Assembly: GCA_023159155.1 (NCBI GenBank)
Contig: JAJNNX010000007.1
Location: 620,001-684,000 of the forward strand
Source of the DNA: Ustulina deusta
Taxonomy: Eukaryota; Ascomycota; Sordariomycetes; Xylariales; Xylariaceae
Length of the DNA stretch: 64,000 nt
Reading direction: 5' to 3'
The notes below the pieces were generated by a model, which saw nothing but the letters and a program-made list of their open reading frames with translations, had not been told where the DNA came from and made no database searches. Both the position numbers and the translations under genes were made by a program. Each line of letters opens with the position of its first letter. The first letter of the stretch is position 1. Positions 1 through 13,279 of this stretch are shown in pieces.

Positions 1-2590
1 GGTTTGCACCGTCTGACTGTTAACCTTGCGCACGTATTTCCTTCCCCATGCTGCAAGAGGATTATGTTTTACAGTGAAAGCCTCTATCGTACGGTGGAAC
101 CAGCGCGTGAGTAGTTCAAGGGACGAACACCTCGGCTCCTACGTATTGCAGCCTAAGCTAATCGACATTTATGCGCACAGAGCGTTAGAAGAGTGGTTCT
201 ACGGACGTACGGGGACCTACAGTACAAACCTCCCTTCCCTAATACGGGTAGATTTGTTAGATAGTATTGATTTTGCTGTTTTTGTTAATGGAGAACAATG
301 ATTGTTTGTAGCCTGGGAGGCAGAACGGGCAAAAAAGCAAGCACTGTAAGATAAGTAGCACGCAAGCAGATTTGTAACCCGGCGAACCCATTGATAGAGA
401 CAAGCCACATAGACTGCGACAGCTGATGGCTTAGCCTGTGGCTGTAAGGATGGTACGTACCTTCCCAAGCGTACAAGGGTTAGTTACACGCAGGGTCTAT
501 AGCTTGCGGTGAAAGGTATACGGAATAGTTTCTCCTTGCTTCAATTTTTTTGAAGTAGATTATTTTCTTAAAATATAAGGTGTCGTTGGGCTTTAAACTA
601 AGCTTCCCGTATTATGGGCCGACCGAACTTCGGTGCGCCACTTTGGCTGCAGCCCGTACGAGCTAGTCTATGGGAGGTGCGAATATTCCCTATTGAGAAC
701 GTTATCCCGTCATGGAGAATCGTCAATTGGAACGATATTAGGACCACGAGGATCTGATAGTAGTCCGAGCTAGACAGCTAGAACGTCGCGATCAAGACGT
801 CAAAGGATAAAAATAAGACTGCCGCTCCGGAGGGGAGCACTCGTACTATTGTACACCACTCAACTATCCGTGGACAAATCAAACAACAAAAAAATACTAT
901 GTCAATGGACAGGCCCCTGCGGGATTGAGGACGTGATTGATCAAGGGAGGCATGAGCTAGCAGACTTGTCGGGGGTCCGCACACAGGGAACGTTTCCAAC
1001 AGAGCGAATCAGGGCATCCGTTGAGGATGAGAAAGGATACTGGGAACTCACTGATCCCGACATAGACGTCTGGACTACTGGATCGCCAGACAACGCACCG
1101 AATATGGACTAAGCACATGGGGGAGAGAATGATCGTGGATCAACAGCTGACTTGCCAGGGAAAGGCGGAAATGTGACTGATCATACGGCGATGGCTGAGT
1201 CACCGAACACACCGCTGAACCTAGGACGCCACTATAGAAAAGAGCGACGCGCCACTAAATCTGCGATACAAGAGGTAGAAGGCATGGTGACGTGTATAGG
1301 AGGCCTCCAGAAGACCTGGGTCTCGCCCCAGAAGAGACCTATCTATATGAACAATGGATTTTTGTCTACCACAAATAGCTCCTTTCAACTAAATTGTATC
1401 CTGTTTGTGAAGGACCACTCCCTTCTTCTTGTTTACTACCTTATCTGCACAATCCCCAAGCAAGATCGAGCGTCGTCAGAAATACTTGTACTAAACACAG
1501 ATTCATTGACCTCAAATGTGCACCCTCCAGAGAACTCCCTGCTACTACCAGCAACACGTCAACGGGCCTCTATTCACCTCCCCAGGAGCTTACGACCAGG
1601 GACATCTATTGATCCCTCATTTGGACCACGAACTTATAAACCTACACCGCCAGAATCACCCAAGAGATTGCACCACGCTGGAGGTAGTCGGTTTCACCCT
1701 TGTTATCTTTCTAGTAATTATCCTCTTGAAATTCGGGTCATTCCGCTACGAAGGAGGAAGCGCAGAGGTAGCATTTGGGATCCCAATCACACAAATTAAA
1801 TTCGAATTCAGTCAGGCACCACCATCTACCCCTGATAGGTTAGCTCTTGGGAAAGCAGGACACGAGATATCGAGCCTGAGGAGACCGTCTGCCAGCGGCA
1901 CTCGCGATCCGAGACCCAATGTTAGAGTTCCGGTACAGACGCCAAGCGCTACGAAGGGCAATGGGGAAACGAAGCTCTACGAAGGGCGAAGGGAAAATGA
2001 GGGTGTCTAGAAGGGGCCCGAGTCAGTCCTCAAGCGATAGAGATAGGGGCAGAAGAAGGATGACACTGCTCTGGGACGAGGCGGACCCAGTGGTGTAGGG
2101 AAGAGACCCGACCGAATGGGGGACCTGAATATTGGGGAACGCAATGATCACAGCAGATTGAAAATTATTTTCTAGGTGGCCTTTATACATCTTCTTACCC
2201 ATCCATTTTATTAGTTATCAGGTATTAGGTTTCTTATTATTGGAGGATTTACTTATGATATTCGGAAATTTAAGAGGAAAACAACACATATATTCTGCCT
2301 AATGACCTCGAGCTTCTATGGCGCGTAGAATCCCGAACCAAGCGACTACTTGTCAACTCTTCAGGGAGATCGCGAGTTTTCCCATCCTACTTCTTGTCCT
2401 AATACACCTAGCTGGCGAAATATTAGTCGAAGAATCTCGGGGCGCGAAACACCTCACGAGTCCTCTCTTCTGTTAGGCGAACGAGTTGATTGGAGGGCGG
2501 TACAAATTGTGGTGGGGAGTTTTTTTGACATGAGGTGCTCTGGGGTCTCTTCGGTAGTTTTTGGAAGCTCTCTGATGAATTTCGGCGTCC
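1..2590. other. No supportable gene; decayed accessory DNA
   Basis: Several open frames of 60-215 codons occur on both strands (for example 849-1112 and 1152-1799 on the plus strand), but they overlap in different frames, lack recognisable motifs and have no consistent splice structure. I see no telomere repeat at the left edge. The stretch is best read as intergenic or degenerate DNA. A transposon too decayed to recognise by eye cannot be excluded. Confidence 0.5.
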
Positions 2591-3070
2591 CTAAATCGTA
2601 AAAACGCAATTTGCACATATGAGTGAGCGGCAAGGGAAAAAGGGGTGCATGCTAGAGTAAATGATAGAATCAGACTCGACCAAGATCTCCTCAAAGCACC
2701 CGCAGGGGACCCCATTCTGAGTACCGAACAATTGGGTGAATAGTGCAGCGAGACGGCGACCGTCGTTCAGCATACACAACAAATGCTTTCCCCACGGACC
2801 TCCCTCAATGGCCTCCACATATACTGGATTCGGACTGATCATCTTCTTGCCCGTCTTGACTGCGGCTAGTGCTGAGCGAAGCTCCTTGTTTGTTCGTGCC
2901 TTCTCGAAATCTTCCTGGCTGACGTGCCACCAAACATTCTCATCGTTGGCATTTCCACCTAGGACTTCGATCTGTAGGCATTCAAGGAGCTGGACAGGTA
3001 ACAAACCCCAAGAGTAAATGATAACTTTAACCCCCCTACCTCTTTCCATGCTGAGGCAAAGATCATTCAT
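2591..3070 (-). CDS. Unrecognised protein fragment downstream of a TPR fragment
   Basis: This 159-codon minus-strand frame looks protein-like in its first 120 residues (mixed polar and hydrophobic, with a VEAIEGGPWGKHLL stretch), but I do not recognise the family. The frame stays open upstream of the Met for about 21 more codons, through a segment containing SRRYGGPED, to a stop near 3130. The real coding segment is therefore probably an internal or 3' exon rather than a complete gene. It lies on the same strand as, and 3' of, the TPR fragment at 3600-4031, so both may be pieces of one multi-exon gene or one pseudogene. The last residues, after the acidic EEILVESD stretch, look less protein-like and may be read-through past a lost splice site. 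No function is assigned. Confidence 0.35.
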   Translation of the reverse strand: MNDLCLSMERGRGVKVIIYSWGLLPVQLLECLQIEVLGGNANDENVWWHVSQEDFEKARTNKELRSALAAVKTGKKMISPNPVYVEAIEGGPWGKHLLCMLNDGRRLAALFTQLFGTQNGVPCGCFEEILVESDSIIYSSMHPFFPCRSLICANCVFTI

Positions 3071-3599
3071 GTCTTCAGGGCCACCGTAACGCCGGCTGAT
3101 TCCCCATGCACCACTTATGTCATTGGTATCTTCAAGTTAACTCTATTACTAGATAGCACACCGTATTTCCTCGGACAAGCTACTGCTGTTTGGCACCCAA
3201 ATGGGTTGACATACAAGACAGATGTATACTTTGAACCTGGCAGTAAGCTTGCCAGGTGGGTGACAGTACTACTTTTCGACGTGCCCGGAAACTGTTCCGT
3301 CCTTCGGAAGCAGTCGCGGTGGCCTTGTGCTGTTTTACATACAATATAGTGGAACCATTCCAACGGTCTATCCTCGAAGCATCGAGGGCAGTAGGAGGGG
3401 CGATACTCTGTCGTGTCCGTATCGTTCTCGGTATGCCTTCGTTTTGCCGTCGTCGTTAGCGACTGAGTGGAACAAAGGTTTCCTTGGCTGGAAATTCCTA
3501 CGGCCCAAATAGGAAAGTACAATAACCTAATCGGGGTTAGTACATCTTGGCACTTTTGGCATGAGGTACAGACCGGCAGCTATACAGACCTACATGTAG

Positions 3600-4031
3600 C
3601 TATACTAGATAGGTACCTAAATAGTAAAAATAAGACTTACTACGGATGTGCCTCCAATACGTTCCCTCTACAGAACCAGTCACGTAAGTGTCCCCAAGGT
3701 CATCGTGTTGTCGTGAAAGGAACTCGGGGTGGTCTAGTGGTGGTGTTCCGAGTGCCTGTTGAAGGTATTGGATGGCATTGTCCAAATCTTCTATATTGCC
3801 TCCGCTGTCGAACTTGTTTCTATATGCGGACCCAATATTCTGGAATAGCCGCCGTTTTAGCTTCGGGTCATTTGGTGGTGCGATTTGAAGAGCCTTCTGA
3901 TATGAACGAAGAGCCTTGTCGAGGAAGGCTAGGTCTTTCGTATTGCTGTATAGAATTATAAGCTCTGGTCGGTATGCAGATGCCAGTCTCCCCGATTCAT
4001 CGTCGATTATGTCTGCGTGGGTAGAGTCCAT
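3600..4031 (-). CDS. TPR-repeat protein fragment (CHAT/NACHT-associated TPR type)
   Basis: This minus-strand frame of 143 codons contains at least two tetratricopeptide units, roughly residues 34-75 and 79-118, with the recurring pattern of a fluctuating acidic helix, then LDKAL/LDNAI, then YQKALQ/YLQQAL, then a short loop with a Pro. Arrays of this form are common in fungal proteins whose TPRs precede a CHAT or NACHT domain, often linked to incompatibility or cell-death signalling. That context is family knowledge and not shown here. The piece is far shorter than such proteins (usually over 800 residues), and neither a CHAT nor an NTPase domain is visible, so it is a partial gene or relic. 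The reading before the stop at 3600 (after the VTGSVEGTY stretch) looks like intron or noise. Confidence 0.5.
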   Translation of the reverse strand: MDSTHADIIDDESGRLASAYRPELIILYSNTKDLAFLDKALRSYQKALQIAPPNDPKLKRRLFQNIGSAYRNKFDSGGNIEDLDNAIQYLQQALGTPPLDHPEFLSRQHDDLGDTYVTGSVEGTYWRHIRSKSYFYYLGTYLV

Positions 4032-4900
4032 AGCGTTTCTGACAACAATGAGGGATCTTCTGACAATATCTGACAGCTACGGATGACAGCACTCGACCAC
4101 ATAATACGGTCAATCAAGGACCTACAACTGCCCCGCAGTTAGCGTTGTCCAAAAGGGGCTAATAATGTGCCTTACAATCCTAGCGCAGCTGATTGGACAG
4201 GTCCCATTTTTGATAAGGACCCCGCACTGCCACAACCTTAGCCACAGCCCCAGCCACCCCCTTCCCATTCCCCTCCCCCTTTCCCTCCCCCTTTCCCTCC
4301 CTCCCCGCTCCGAAAGTTCGCGTCCCGTCGTTCGCTCCCGGGCGGAGGGGCGGGGGTCTTGCGGCGTACAGCCGGCTGCAGTAGCTAGATCTGTATATAT
4401 ATCGCAGAAAACCTCCGGCCTCCCTTGCGTACCTGCTCCAAAGGTCGCAGCGCATGCTTAGAGAGGAGGGCAAGAAGGACAGTGCCCATATATTATCCCT
4501 TGCAGTGGTTGCATGTCAATTATCTCCATCTCTTCTACGACATCAGCTATTCATCAAATTTTAAACCACTGTCAAGTTAAAAAAGGAAAGAGCAAAAGTA
4601 AGCTACGCCGAGACCTGTAGGAAAAGTGTTAATCGCCAAGGGGTGCAGAGTGGTGCGACAAGGGCTTTTAAATATGAACATGGTCTCTGCGGGGAACGGC
4701 TCAGAATCCCTTTCCTTACAACTACGATAGTACCACATAGACCCAGCGATAGCCCTTTCCTAGAATGCCAATTGTGCTTTGACGTACGGGTTTTCTTATT
4801 AGTGCACAATGGCAGACGGGTTTCCACTTCGATTCGACGATATAGCGCAGGTCGTGATGCCACCGAGCGGCTAGAAGGACCCATTCATGTCGAGAGGTGT

Positions 4901-6594
4901 ATGCGCATTGTTGTTGTTGGAGCTGGAGCCTCTTCTCTATTTGTTGCCTACAAGCTTCAAAAGGACTTCAAAAATATCAGCTTGACACTTTACGAGAAGA
5001 ATCCGGCTGTGGCGGGGTCGTGGTACGAGAATTGGGATCTAGGATATGTATTCTCACTTCGATCGTGCCACATAGACGAAGACTCTAGAATAATTGAGAA
5101 AAGCCAGATGTGCATGTGATGTCCCAGCACACAACTGTCCGCCGAGTTTTGAGCCTAGAGTCGATTGGTCTTCAGTTTATCCTCCATCTGAAGAGATATA
5201 TGACTACTTTAACTTGTTTGCCCAGACATACAATCTGCACCAATATGTCCGCCTGCAACACGCATCGATGCTTACTGGAAAAACGACAAGGATGAATATC
5301 ACATACATATCAAGGACACAGCTAATGACGTGGTGATCTCCGACCACTGTAATAATCTAATCAATGCGGGTGGTGCCCTTGATCACTGGTGCCGGCCCGA
5401 CATCGCTGGCCTAGACAATTATAAGGGGTCACTATTACATACTACAAATTGGGACGAAACTATCGAGTTACAAGGAAAGCATGTTGGTCTTATCGATATG
5501 GGTCATCAGGAATCCAAGTTCTACCTGCGATTCGAGATGTGCAGCAAAGTCGCAACCCTCATTCGCAACCCTGCATGAGTTTCGCCAGCTGCAGCTTTTG
5601 AGCAACGCTTGTTCAGTGAGGAGGAAAAGTCTGCCTTCGGAAATAAGTCTGGTGCCCTTCTAGAATACCAAAAAGCAGTTGAAAATGGACTCAACGGATC
5701 ATTTGGCCTCTTCCTAAAGAACCACAGGATCCAACAGGAGGCCCATGCGTATATTCATGGTCAAATGATTGAAAAATCCAGCGATGCAAATTTATTATCG
5801 AAGTTGATGCCCAACGTCAGCATTGGTTGTCGTCGAATCACTGACTAAGCCCAACGTTGAGGTTGTCTTTGGAAAAATCAACTCCCCCACTGATCTTTTG
5901 GGCTTGGTTGCTTATGTGATGACGGCAAGGAGTATCCTGTCGACGTCCTTATCTGTGCCACTGGTTTTGATACCCACTTCCGCCCTCGCTTTCTCATTGT
6001 CTCACATGCGGGAGAAACCCTGCAAGACAAATGGGCGACAGATCCCCAGCCGTATTTAGGCGTAGCTGCTGCTGGATCCCCAAAATATTTGACCATATTA
6101 GGGCCTAGCAGCCCAATCGGTAACGGCCCCGTCCTCTATAGAGTTGAGACCCAAGTCGACTGGATATGCAGGTTAATCGACCAGTACCAGACAACCAATA
6201 TGAAGATGTCCGCCCCGAAAGAAGAGGCTGTCCAGGACTTCGCCCAGTACAAAGACTACTCCATGAGTCGGACAGTATGGACAGACCCCTGCCATTCGTG
6301 ATACAAGAATAGGGGTGACAGGTGTGCCACCGCACTAATATGGCCTGGGAGTACATTACACTACGTTGAGTGCATGAAAAATATGCGCCTACACGATTTT
6401 GAAATCACCTACGCCGGTAACCGCTTTACATGGCTAGGTAATAGGTATTCACAGACAGAATTCGACGAAACAGCTGACTGGGCATATTATATCCGTGACC
6501 GGGACGATAGCTCCCCTCTCTCCACCGCCGGTCGGAGAAAGTTGTTCACGAAGTGTGGTACGGTCAAGGAACGTACCATGGTAAAATACTCCTA
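4901..6594 (+). pseudogene. Baeyer-Villiger / flavin-containing monooxygenase pseudogene
   Basis: Pieces of one FAD-dependent Baeyer-Villiger-type monooxygenase occur in order but in different frames. The first is an N-terminal Rossmann FAD site (RIVVVGAGASS, from 4901). It is followed by the CACDVPAH segment (about 5100), the YKGSLLHTTNWD fingerprint (Baeyer-Villiger consensus FxGxxxHxxxW, about 5427-5462), a GKHVGLI second Rossmann start (about 5475), a GCRRIT segment (about 5826) and the CATGFDT motif (about 5960). The enzymes insert oxygen next to a ketone using NADPH and O2, often in secondary metabolism. Lesions visible: a degraded intron or insertion at about 5033-5095, a frame change near 5263-5266, two compensating shifts flanking about 5502-5540, a stop at 5576-5578, a deletion near 5842-5846, a frame change near 5905-5915, and a stop at 6299-6301. 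Both stops are TGA where the family usually has Trp (TGG), the change expected of repeat-induced point mutation. It is not functional as read. Confidence 0.85.
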
Positions 6595-9500
6595 GGTGCA
6601 CTGGGACAAGAGTAAATTGAAAATAAATTTCAGTGGAACTTGGTCAGTAGGACTGGACTATCAATCTAGCTAAGTCTAATTCGAGGCCCATAAACTTTCT
6701 TCTAGATCTGTATGATTCGAAATGAATTTGCCAATTGGGGTTTGAGCTGGTATGTACACCAATGTACCAAGGTAGTACACTAGCTGTTAAAATGAAAGTT
6801 TTATTTCAAGATTGAGAAGATTTCGCAGAACCTCTTCTTATTGCCAATGTCAATAGGGAAAAATCAAACCCCTCTGCAAATCACACAATGGCAGCGTCGC
6901 TCTAGCTTACAAACAGAAAAGTTGCCCTCGAAAAGGCAAAATACCTATTATCAATTGTTAATATAGTTCTTTAGGAACAAGAAAGTAGCGTTTAGTAGGG
7001 CCAATTTATTACTTAATCATGCGTATACAAACCAAATTCATATGATTAAGGGACACGAGTCTACCATGGTTAAAACTGAGGCGCTGGGGTTTCTGTTAAG
7101 GTGTAATTAATAATCTCTTGCGCTTAGCGAAGCCGCCGTTCGCCGGTGTTAGGTTCTTGGAGAGACAAGATTGCATTGTTCAGAGACTAATGAGCATGCT
7201 GCTACAGGCGGTATTCCCTCACAGAGAAACACGAAGAGCTTAAAATGCCATACTTTCTTTACAGCAGTTCGGGTCCTGTTATCCATCTCTTGTCCATTCT
7301 TCCCTTCATATGCATTGGCCTGCCATCTACCGTACATTACAACAGCTCTCTCAAATCTAATCTCTCGGCCTTGGTGAGTAACGATATTTTATAAGTACCA
7401 GTTCAGCCCGCATTATGCAATGCTTCAGCGTGGGTATCGGTCTAGCCGGCAGCAGCATAGTATCCACTTGGCCTGTGAGTAGGCAACGAGCCCCAGATAG
7501 GCCACTCTAGCTCATTCTTCAACTGGGCAGCCTCATAGTGTGCCATTGAAGTGAGAATTCTCATCGAAATGGCAAATATTGTCTGTCCCAGTTCGAACAG
7601 CTGCGGGACATGCAGTTGAAAGTAACTGGCGGCGTGGAACTGCCTTCTCCCTCGAGTGGCGAAAATTGACGCATTCCATCTTGAGTGAGATACAAATAGC
7701 TTGGTATTTTGATGTAACGTGAGCGTGAGAGATTGACAATAATTTGGAGATGCAAGATGGTGTAGGTATGTCACGTAATGCGTTAGAGGCTCAGATGTGG
7801 GGCTGTGAACAGCTTACCGGAGAGATCCGACCAAGGGCGTATTAGGTAATGGATTGCTGGGTGTCGAAGTCAAGATATGAAATTTTCGCAGTTGAATGAG
7901 CTCACCGGGGATACATGTAATACAAGGCAGCTGTTGAATAGGGTAATTATGCATCTATTGCAACGTGAAGGAAAGCATGAGAAGAAGGAGACCAGCCGAC
8001 AAAAAGAGTTCTGCTACATAAGTGCAGTTAGTTGTAACGTATCCAATAATCATGGTCGGGAATAGCTAATATCCTGACCGTATTCAAGAATAGCAAGAAT
8101 CTGGTACTTAATCTATCGATGACGAAATTCGATCTTACTTTGTAGGTTGGGTAAACATTAATCCATGTTCTATGGGTCTCGAACATCCGCTATTGCACAA
8201 GTACATGCGGTGAACCACATGTCAGTAAGTAAAAGTCTACCGTCTTACTACTACCTAACACGATTGGTACAAATACATTACTCACGAGGATAAAATTATC
8301 GAGTTCAACTTCTTAGGCCATCTTTTAGCATATCGAAAAGGAAATGTTCTAGTGTATAGAGAAACAGTGCTTACTTCCCCTTGCTTGTTTTTAGGTAATT
8401 ATTTTACAGTCTGGTCACGAAATTGAACTAGTTCCGGGGAGAACCCCTGTAACGGTCCATCCAATGCACGCCGCTCATCAAGGTCAGTTGATTTTGATCT
8501 AATTTACTCACCCAGTTATAACACCGCTTTCTATACACTAGAGCAATTATAGCATTTTATAGGGGCACCGTTGAAGATTCTAGGTTCGACCACTATTGTC
8601 GGGAATAAACTGGGAATGGGAAAAGCTTACCGCCAAGGGTGATAGTGCCTGGGCGAGTACACAGTTGTGCAGAGATCTCAGGAGCTGCTAGTCCCATACG
8701 TAGGTAGGTAGGGGGATTGCACTACACTATGTACCAGCCGCACAAGTACGACTGCGCGTGGAGATGTGGGCTGGGTCTCCAGTCGAGATGGCTCGGGTTT
8801 CCCGGGTTGCCTTAGCGAGTCAATATCGGCCAATTCATGGTTCTGACCTGGGATTCCCAAAGAAGTCTAGTAGCATGGGTAAACCTAGCTGATAGCGCGG
8901 CTCGCCTCCCTCTCGAAAAGCATGTGTGGAGATGCAATTCGCGAGATGGCGAATCCGTGCTGGCCACTTGCCTTCCGAATACCGACTCTGATGTACGGCT
9001 CGATATCTCCATACACACTCAATATTACCACGCCGTCCTGTCCGAAACCAATAGTCATGACCTCGGCATTAGGCTACCTATAACCAGTATACCGGGAGCT
9101 GATGTAACAGCAACCGCGGGTATCCTGTCCCCCACAAATACACTACCTACACTAGCACCCAAGAATTAGTTCGGCTTAAAAAGCCGATACACCAGCCGAT
9201 TTATGTACCGGTGGAGTAGTGTAGGTCAGCCGGCCCCGATGCCACCCCGGCTACTACGCAAGCCTGTCCTCAACACATTTGGCAGGCATTCGCCGCTTCC
9301 ACGTCAATAACACGAACTACAGGGGAAACCCAAGTTAAGAGCGGGACCGAAAAAATATAACTCGGCACACAGACATAACTTAGTGTATATATATCCCTTA
9401 TTAAACATTAACTCTTGCACTTGAAAGACCCAATTAAGATAGAAAAAAAGAGAGTCTACCATTATGTGTATGAAGGGGCTGTATTGATAATAGCAAATCT

Positions 9501-10228
9501 TATTTTAAAAAGTTTGGTTAATTAATCTTCGAAATAGCGGCGTTTAGATGGTTTGCAGCATCCGCGTCGTATTATGTTAGTCCTAGTGCAGTTGGAGGCA
9601 GTAGTGCACACTCCAGTCCTTCCTGCACTGCCTCCCATGTGTTCCTGCACAAGGATGTTGTCCTCCACTTTACCACCGAAATAGGTCCATTCCAGTGTTG
9701 GTAGCGCTTATGAAGCTCTCACTAACAGCGTACCTTCCAAATGCATGTACGCCGCCGTTGAAGCTGAGCGCAAATAATTCTTTAAGCTTCATAGAGGTAC
9801 TATTGTAGTCGTTCACAACATTTTCACTTAGCTAGACCGCTACTGGGATAGGTAGTTGAGGGAATAGGTAGCTATAGCCCTGCACCACCAAGCTCTCCAG
9901 AATTAATGCATAGACTAGGATGATGATCGTGGACCCGCGAGCATGGTATGGATACATGTATGCCTTGTTGGCTTAGATGGGGGCCAAGGATGGGGGTAAG
10001 CGTGGAGGAAGACCCATTCTCATTATGTCTGCTGGCACATGCTGTGTGGGGGAACGGAGACTCCATATCTCCATACCATCCATCCAATACTTAGGGTTTA
10101 TACCACTTTCACTGATCCGAGGTCGGTTTATCCCAAATCCTGATGGCACTTTTTTCCTCTTTCTTTTTTTCCGTCATGGCGACTTCGAGCAATTGAAGCA
10201 TCATTCAACGACGGTCACGCCCAAAACA
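6595..10228. other. Gene desert, AT-rich
   Basis: No frame here carries recognisable domains. Candidates at 7442-7774 (minus), 7877-8065 (plus) and 8837-9169 (plus) are short and without motifs or splice partners. The last 250 bases before 10229 would hold the promoter and leader of the zinc-cluster gene. I see nothing else to annotate. Confidence 0.5.
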
Positions 10229-13200
10229 ATGGCGGGTCTTACCAACAAAGAAGTCGTTGATGAACTGGAGATAATAGACATCTCAAACCAGGAAAATGTC
10301 TCTCGGCGTGCGAATACTTTAAGACGAAACAGCAAGCAACACATTCGACATCGAGCTTCTGTAGCCTGCTATTCATGTAGAGATCGTCGAATACGATGTG
10401 TCGTTCCTAAGGGAGCGCCAGAATGTACACAATGTAAGCGATCTGGGACGGAATGTGTAATAAAAATGGATGATGAGCGTCGTAGGTGAGAGAATTTTAC
10501 CTTCTTGGAGCATTTTACCGGAGCCAAAAGAAGCCAGCAATGCTGATAATGAAAAGCAGACCGATATCTAAGGCATATGTGTCATCGCTATCAGCTCGCA
10601 TTGGATTGCTAGAAAGTATGTTAGAAGAGAAAGGTGTACTTATTCCGCCAGCCACACACCCGCCAGCTACAAGACATGAAGCACAGCCCGCGAGCTCCGG
10701 GGATGAGACCCGAATATCAAGTCTAGAAGCTCGACGACGCTCGAAATCAGACGCTAGTTCAACACACCGCCACGTACTATCGCCCCCTTGCTCTCATGAA
10801 GACTTCGCTATGCCCGAGAGCCCCATGGAGGACCTTGTGAGGATTGATGTACCGCAACCAGGGAAAGAACTTCTTCAGAGGCAGTATTCACTATCTCAAA
10901 AGCTAGATCTTAAACAGGAAGATGTTATGGACCAATTACTCTTTCCCGATAGAGATCTCTTATGTGATCAGCTTCCAAGAAAATTACAATTGTTTGGTCC
11001 TACTGCAAGTTATCATGTATACGCCGAGCCCCTTAATAGGTACGACGTTGGAGAATCACCCGAACAAATCCGCCGAGCAGAACGTATTATCAGATCGCTC
11101 ACACCTAAAACTCACGACTACCTAATGCAGAACTTCTGGAAGCATCAGAACGACGTCCTGCAAGTGGTTGACCGGGCTGCGTTTGAGGCAGACAGAGGAT
11201 CCGAAAATCCCAAGTTTTACTCGTCATTCCTACATGTTGTAATGCTAGCTTTAGGCTGGCGGTTTGCCAACAAAGACCGCTGCGATATAGCCAGGATAAA
11301 TTTAGGAAATCACGAAAGCGCTATACACCGAGAGGCTAAGTACATGCTCGAGAAGGATTTAGAGAGACCAATGGGGATCTCCAGCGTACAATCCCTTTTG
11401 CTGCTAGGAGATCTTGAGTGCGGTGTTGGCAGAGATAACACAGGTTGGATGTATGCTGGTCAGTGGTCAGAGTCCTCACAATGCCGATCCCGATAATATA
11501 CTAACTTTCAGAAACATAGGAATGGCCAATCGTCTCGCCTTTGACATAGGTCTGCACGTCGACTGCAGCAGCATTGGCCTACCCGATCAAGAAGTTCGCG
11601 TAAGGCGAAGAGTGATGAAAGCATGTGTTCTTTATGATAAATATTGGGCACTGTTCCTCGGAAGGGCAACGAGCCTCAAAAGCCGAGACATTGGTTTTGA
11701 CCTGTCCAAGGCGGCCACGTCCACAATTCACTCATACGGACATAACACTTGCGTATCGGCAGATACGGAGACAATTGAAGAAGAAATCTACGAACAGCTT
11801 TTTGAGCTCATGGGTTTGGCTGGTCGAATCGTCGAGAATCGGAGTAGGGCTATGCCCAGCCATAGTGTAAGCCGGGCGGCTTCATTCACTATAGATGAAG
11901 CAGAGAAAAATTCTTCCGCGGACATGTCGATACTCGACCGACAGCTTCGGGATTGGTACCAGCGACTTCCAAGCCATTTGGCCTGGGGACCAGATAATAT
12001 CAGAACTGCTCCTTCCAGTTACTTTCTCCTTCACGAGCAATACCACGCCCTCGTAATCCTGTTACATCGCTCACGGGAGGCTCACGGATTGGCATCTAAC
12101 GACGAACCGACTTCGCTGTCACCCTCAAGTCCAAATATATCCGAGGTTCTGGGAGACTCCCGAACCGATAACTCCACCAAGGCAGCAAGCAGCGTATGTA
12201 CGAAAGCAGCTATTCAGTTCGCCCAGGTTGTCTCTCAGTCAAAGGAGAAGTGCGACTTTCGAAAGATATGTTACACCAGTTTACAGCCGGCTGGAATTGC
12301 GTCTATCGCCTTACTTACTGCGATTGCGCAATGCAAGGAGGAGGCGGACCGACGAATATATCTCTCGTCTCTCGAAGTACTGTCCGACGTTATCCGGGGC
12401 ATGAGTCGTTCATACCAGCCTGCAACCCGAATGAGAAACTTAATACAAGCCGCTCTTGCACAGCTACACTTGGATATGCGCAACTATCGAGACGACCCCG
12501 GAAACCCCTGGGAGCGGGACGCGAATCGTTGCAAGGGCGATGGGGGAGCCCGACAACGTAAAGCTACTGATTTGTTTCCCTCCTTCCCAGCGAATCGAGA
12601 GCACTACGGCGGAGGCCAATTTCTTCCGAATAACGAGCGCGCCTGCACCATTGGAACCCAGGTTGGTTCCGAATCTGCTAAACCTAGACTCTCTTCCCAT
12701 GCGTTGTCCGGTCCTTCTCATAGTCAATACCCCACCGGCGATCATTTGAATATCATGTACGGTTTCGTCCCCGCGTTTTCAGATTCGCCAGACTCGTTTT
12801 TAAACCTGGATTCGCTCCACGCCATGAGCGTGAATAGCATATACTCTAATCATGGCATATTGCCAAGTAGATATGGCTCAGACAACTACCTCCGAGTCGC
12901 TCCATCGGCCAAAGGCTGGGGTCTTCACAGTCTCCACGCAGCAAGCCAACTAGAGCAGCCCAGCCCGGACTTAGATTCACAGATGCTAGATTGGGTAGGA
13001 GGATCTGCGACAGCACTTCACGAGCCCAAGTTTAGCGCTGAAAATTCAGTGCTGAGCACAGGCCTAGGCTCCGATCTTGAGACCAAGAGTATGTCGGGGT
13101 GTAAGCGCGAGGACTCGGCTAGTCTCGGGTGGATGAACAGCGAGAGAGGAGCCAGCGCGCCCACTCCCACAAGTTCCAAAGATTCTGTACAAAGCTTTGA

Positions 13201-13279
13201 CAAAACCGGGCTCAATCATATCAGTAGGTATGCCGCCGCTCTGCCTCGCAACTACGAACTAGATTATTTGAGTTTGTGA
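10229..13279 (+). CDS. Zn2Cys6 fungal-specific transcription factor
   Basis: A nuclear DNA-binding regulator of the fungal zinc-cluster family. Predicted exons are 10229-10485, 10560-11458 and 11520-13279 (introns of 74 and 61 nt; the second has TACTAAC before an ATAG acceptor), giving 971 residues in an unbroken frame. The zinc cluster is Cys47-x2-Cys50-x6-Cys57-x8-Cys66-x2-Cys69-x6-Cys76. A basic linker and a short coiled coil (LSARIGLLESMLEEKG) follow, as is usual for dimerising members. The middle holds the fungal_trans domain, with its signature GWMYAG then MANRLAFDIGLH spanning intron 2 at about residues 382-398. The start at 10229 is chosen because an upstream in-frame extension has no zinc-cluster character. 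The C-terminal 350 residues are Ser/Pro-rich and probably form the activation region. It is isolated: the nearest intact gene is 2.6 kb away, so its targets cannot be inferred. Confidence 0.9.

Noticed and set aside
1..60. Telomere repeats at the left end
   Set aside because: No TTAGGG/CCCTAA run is present.
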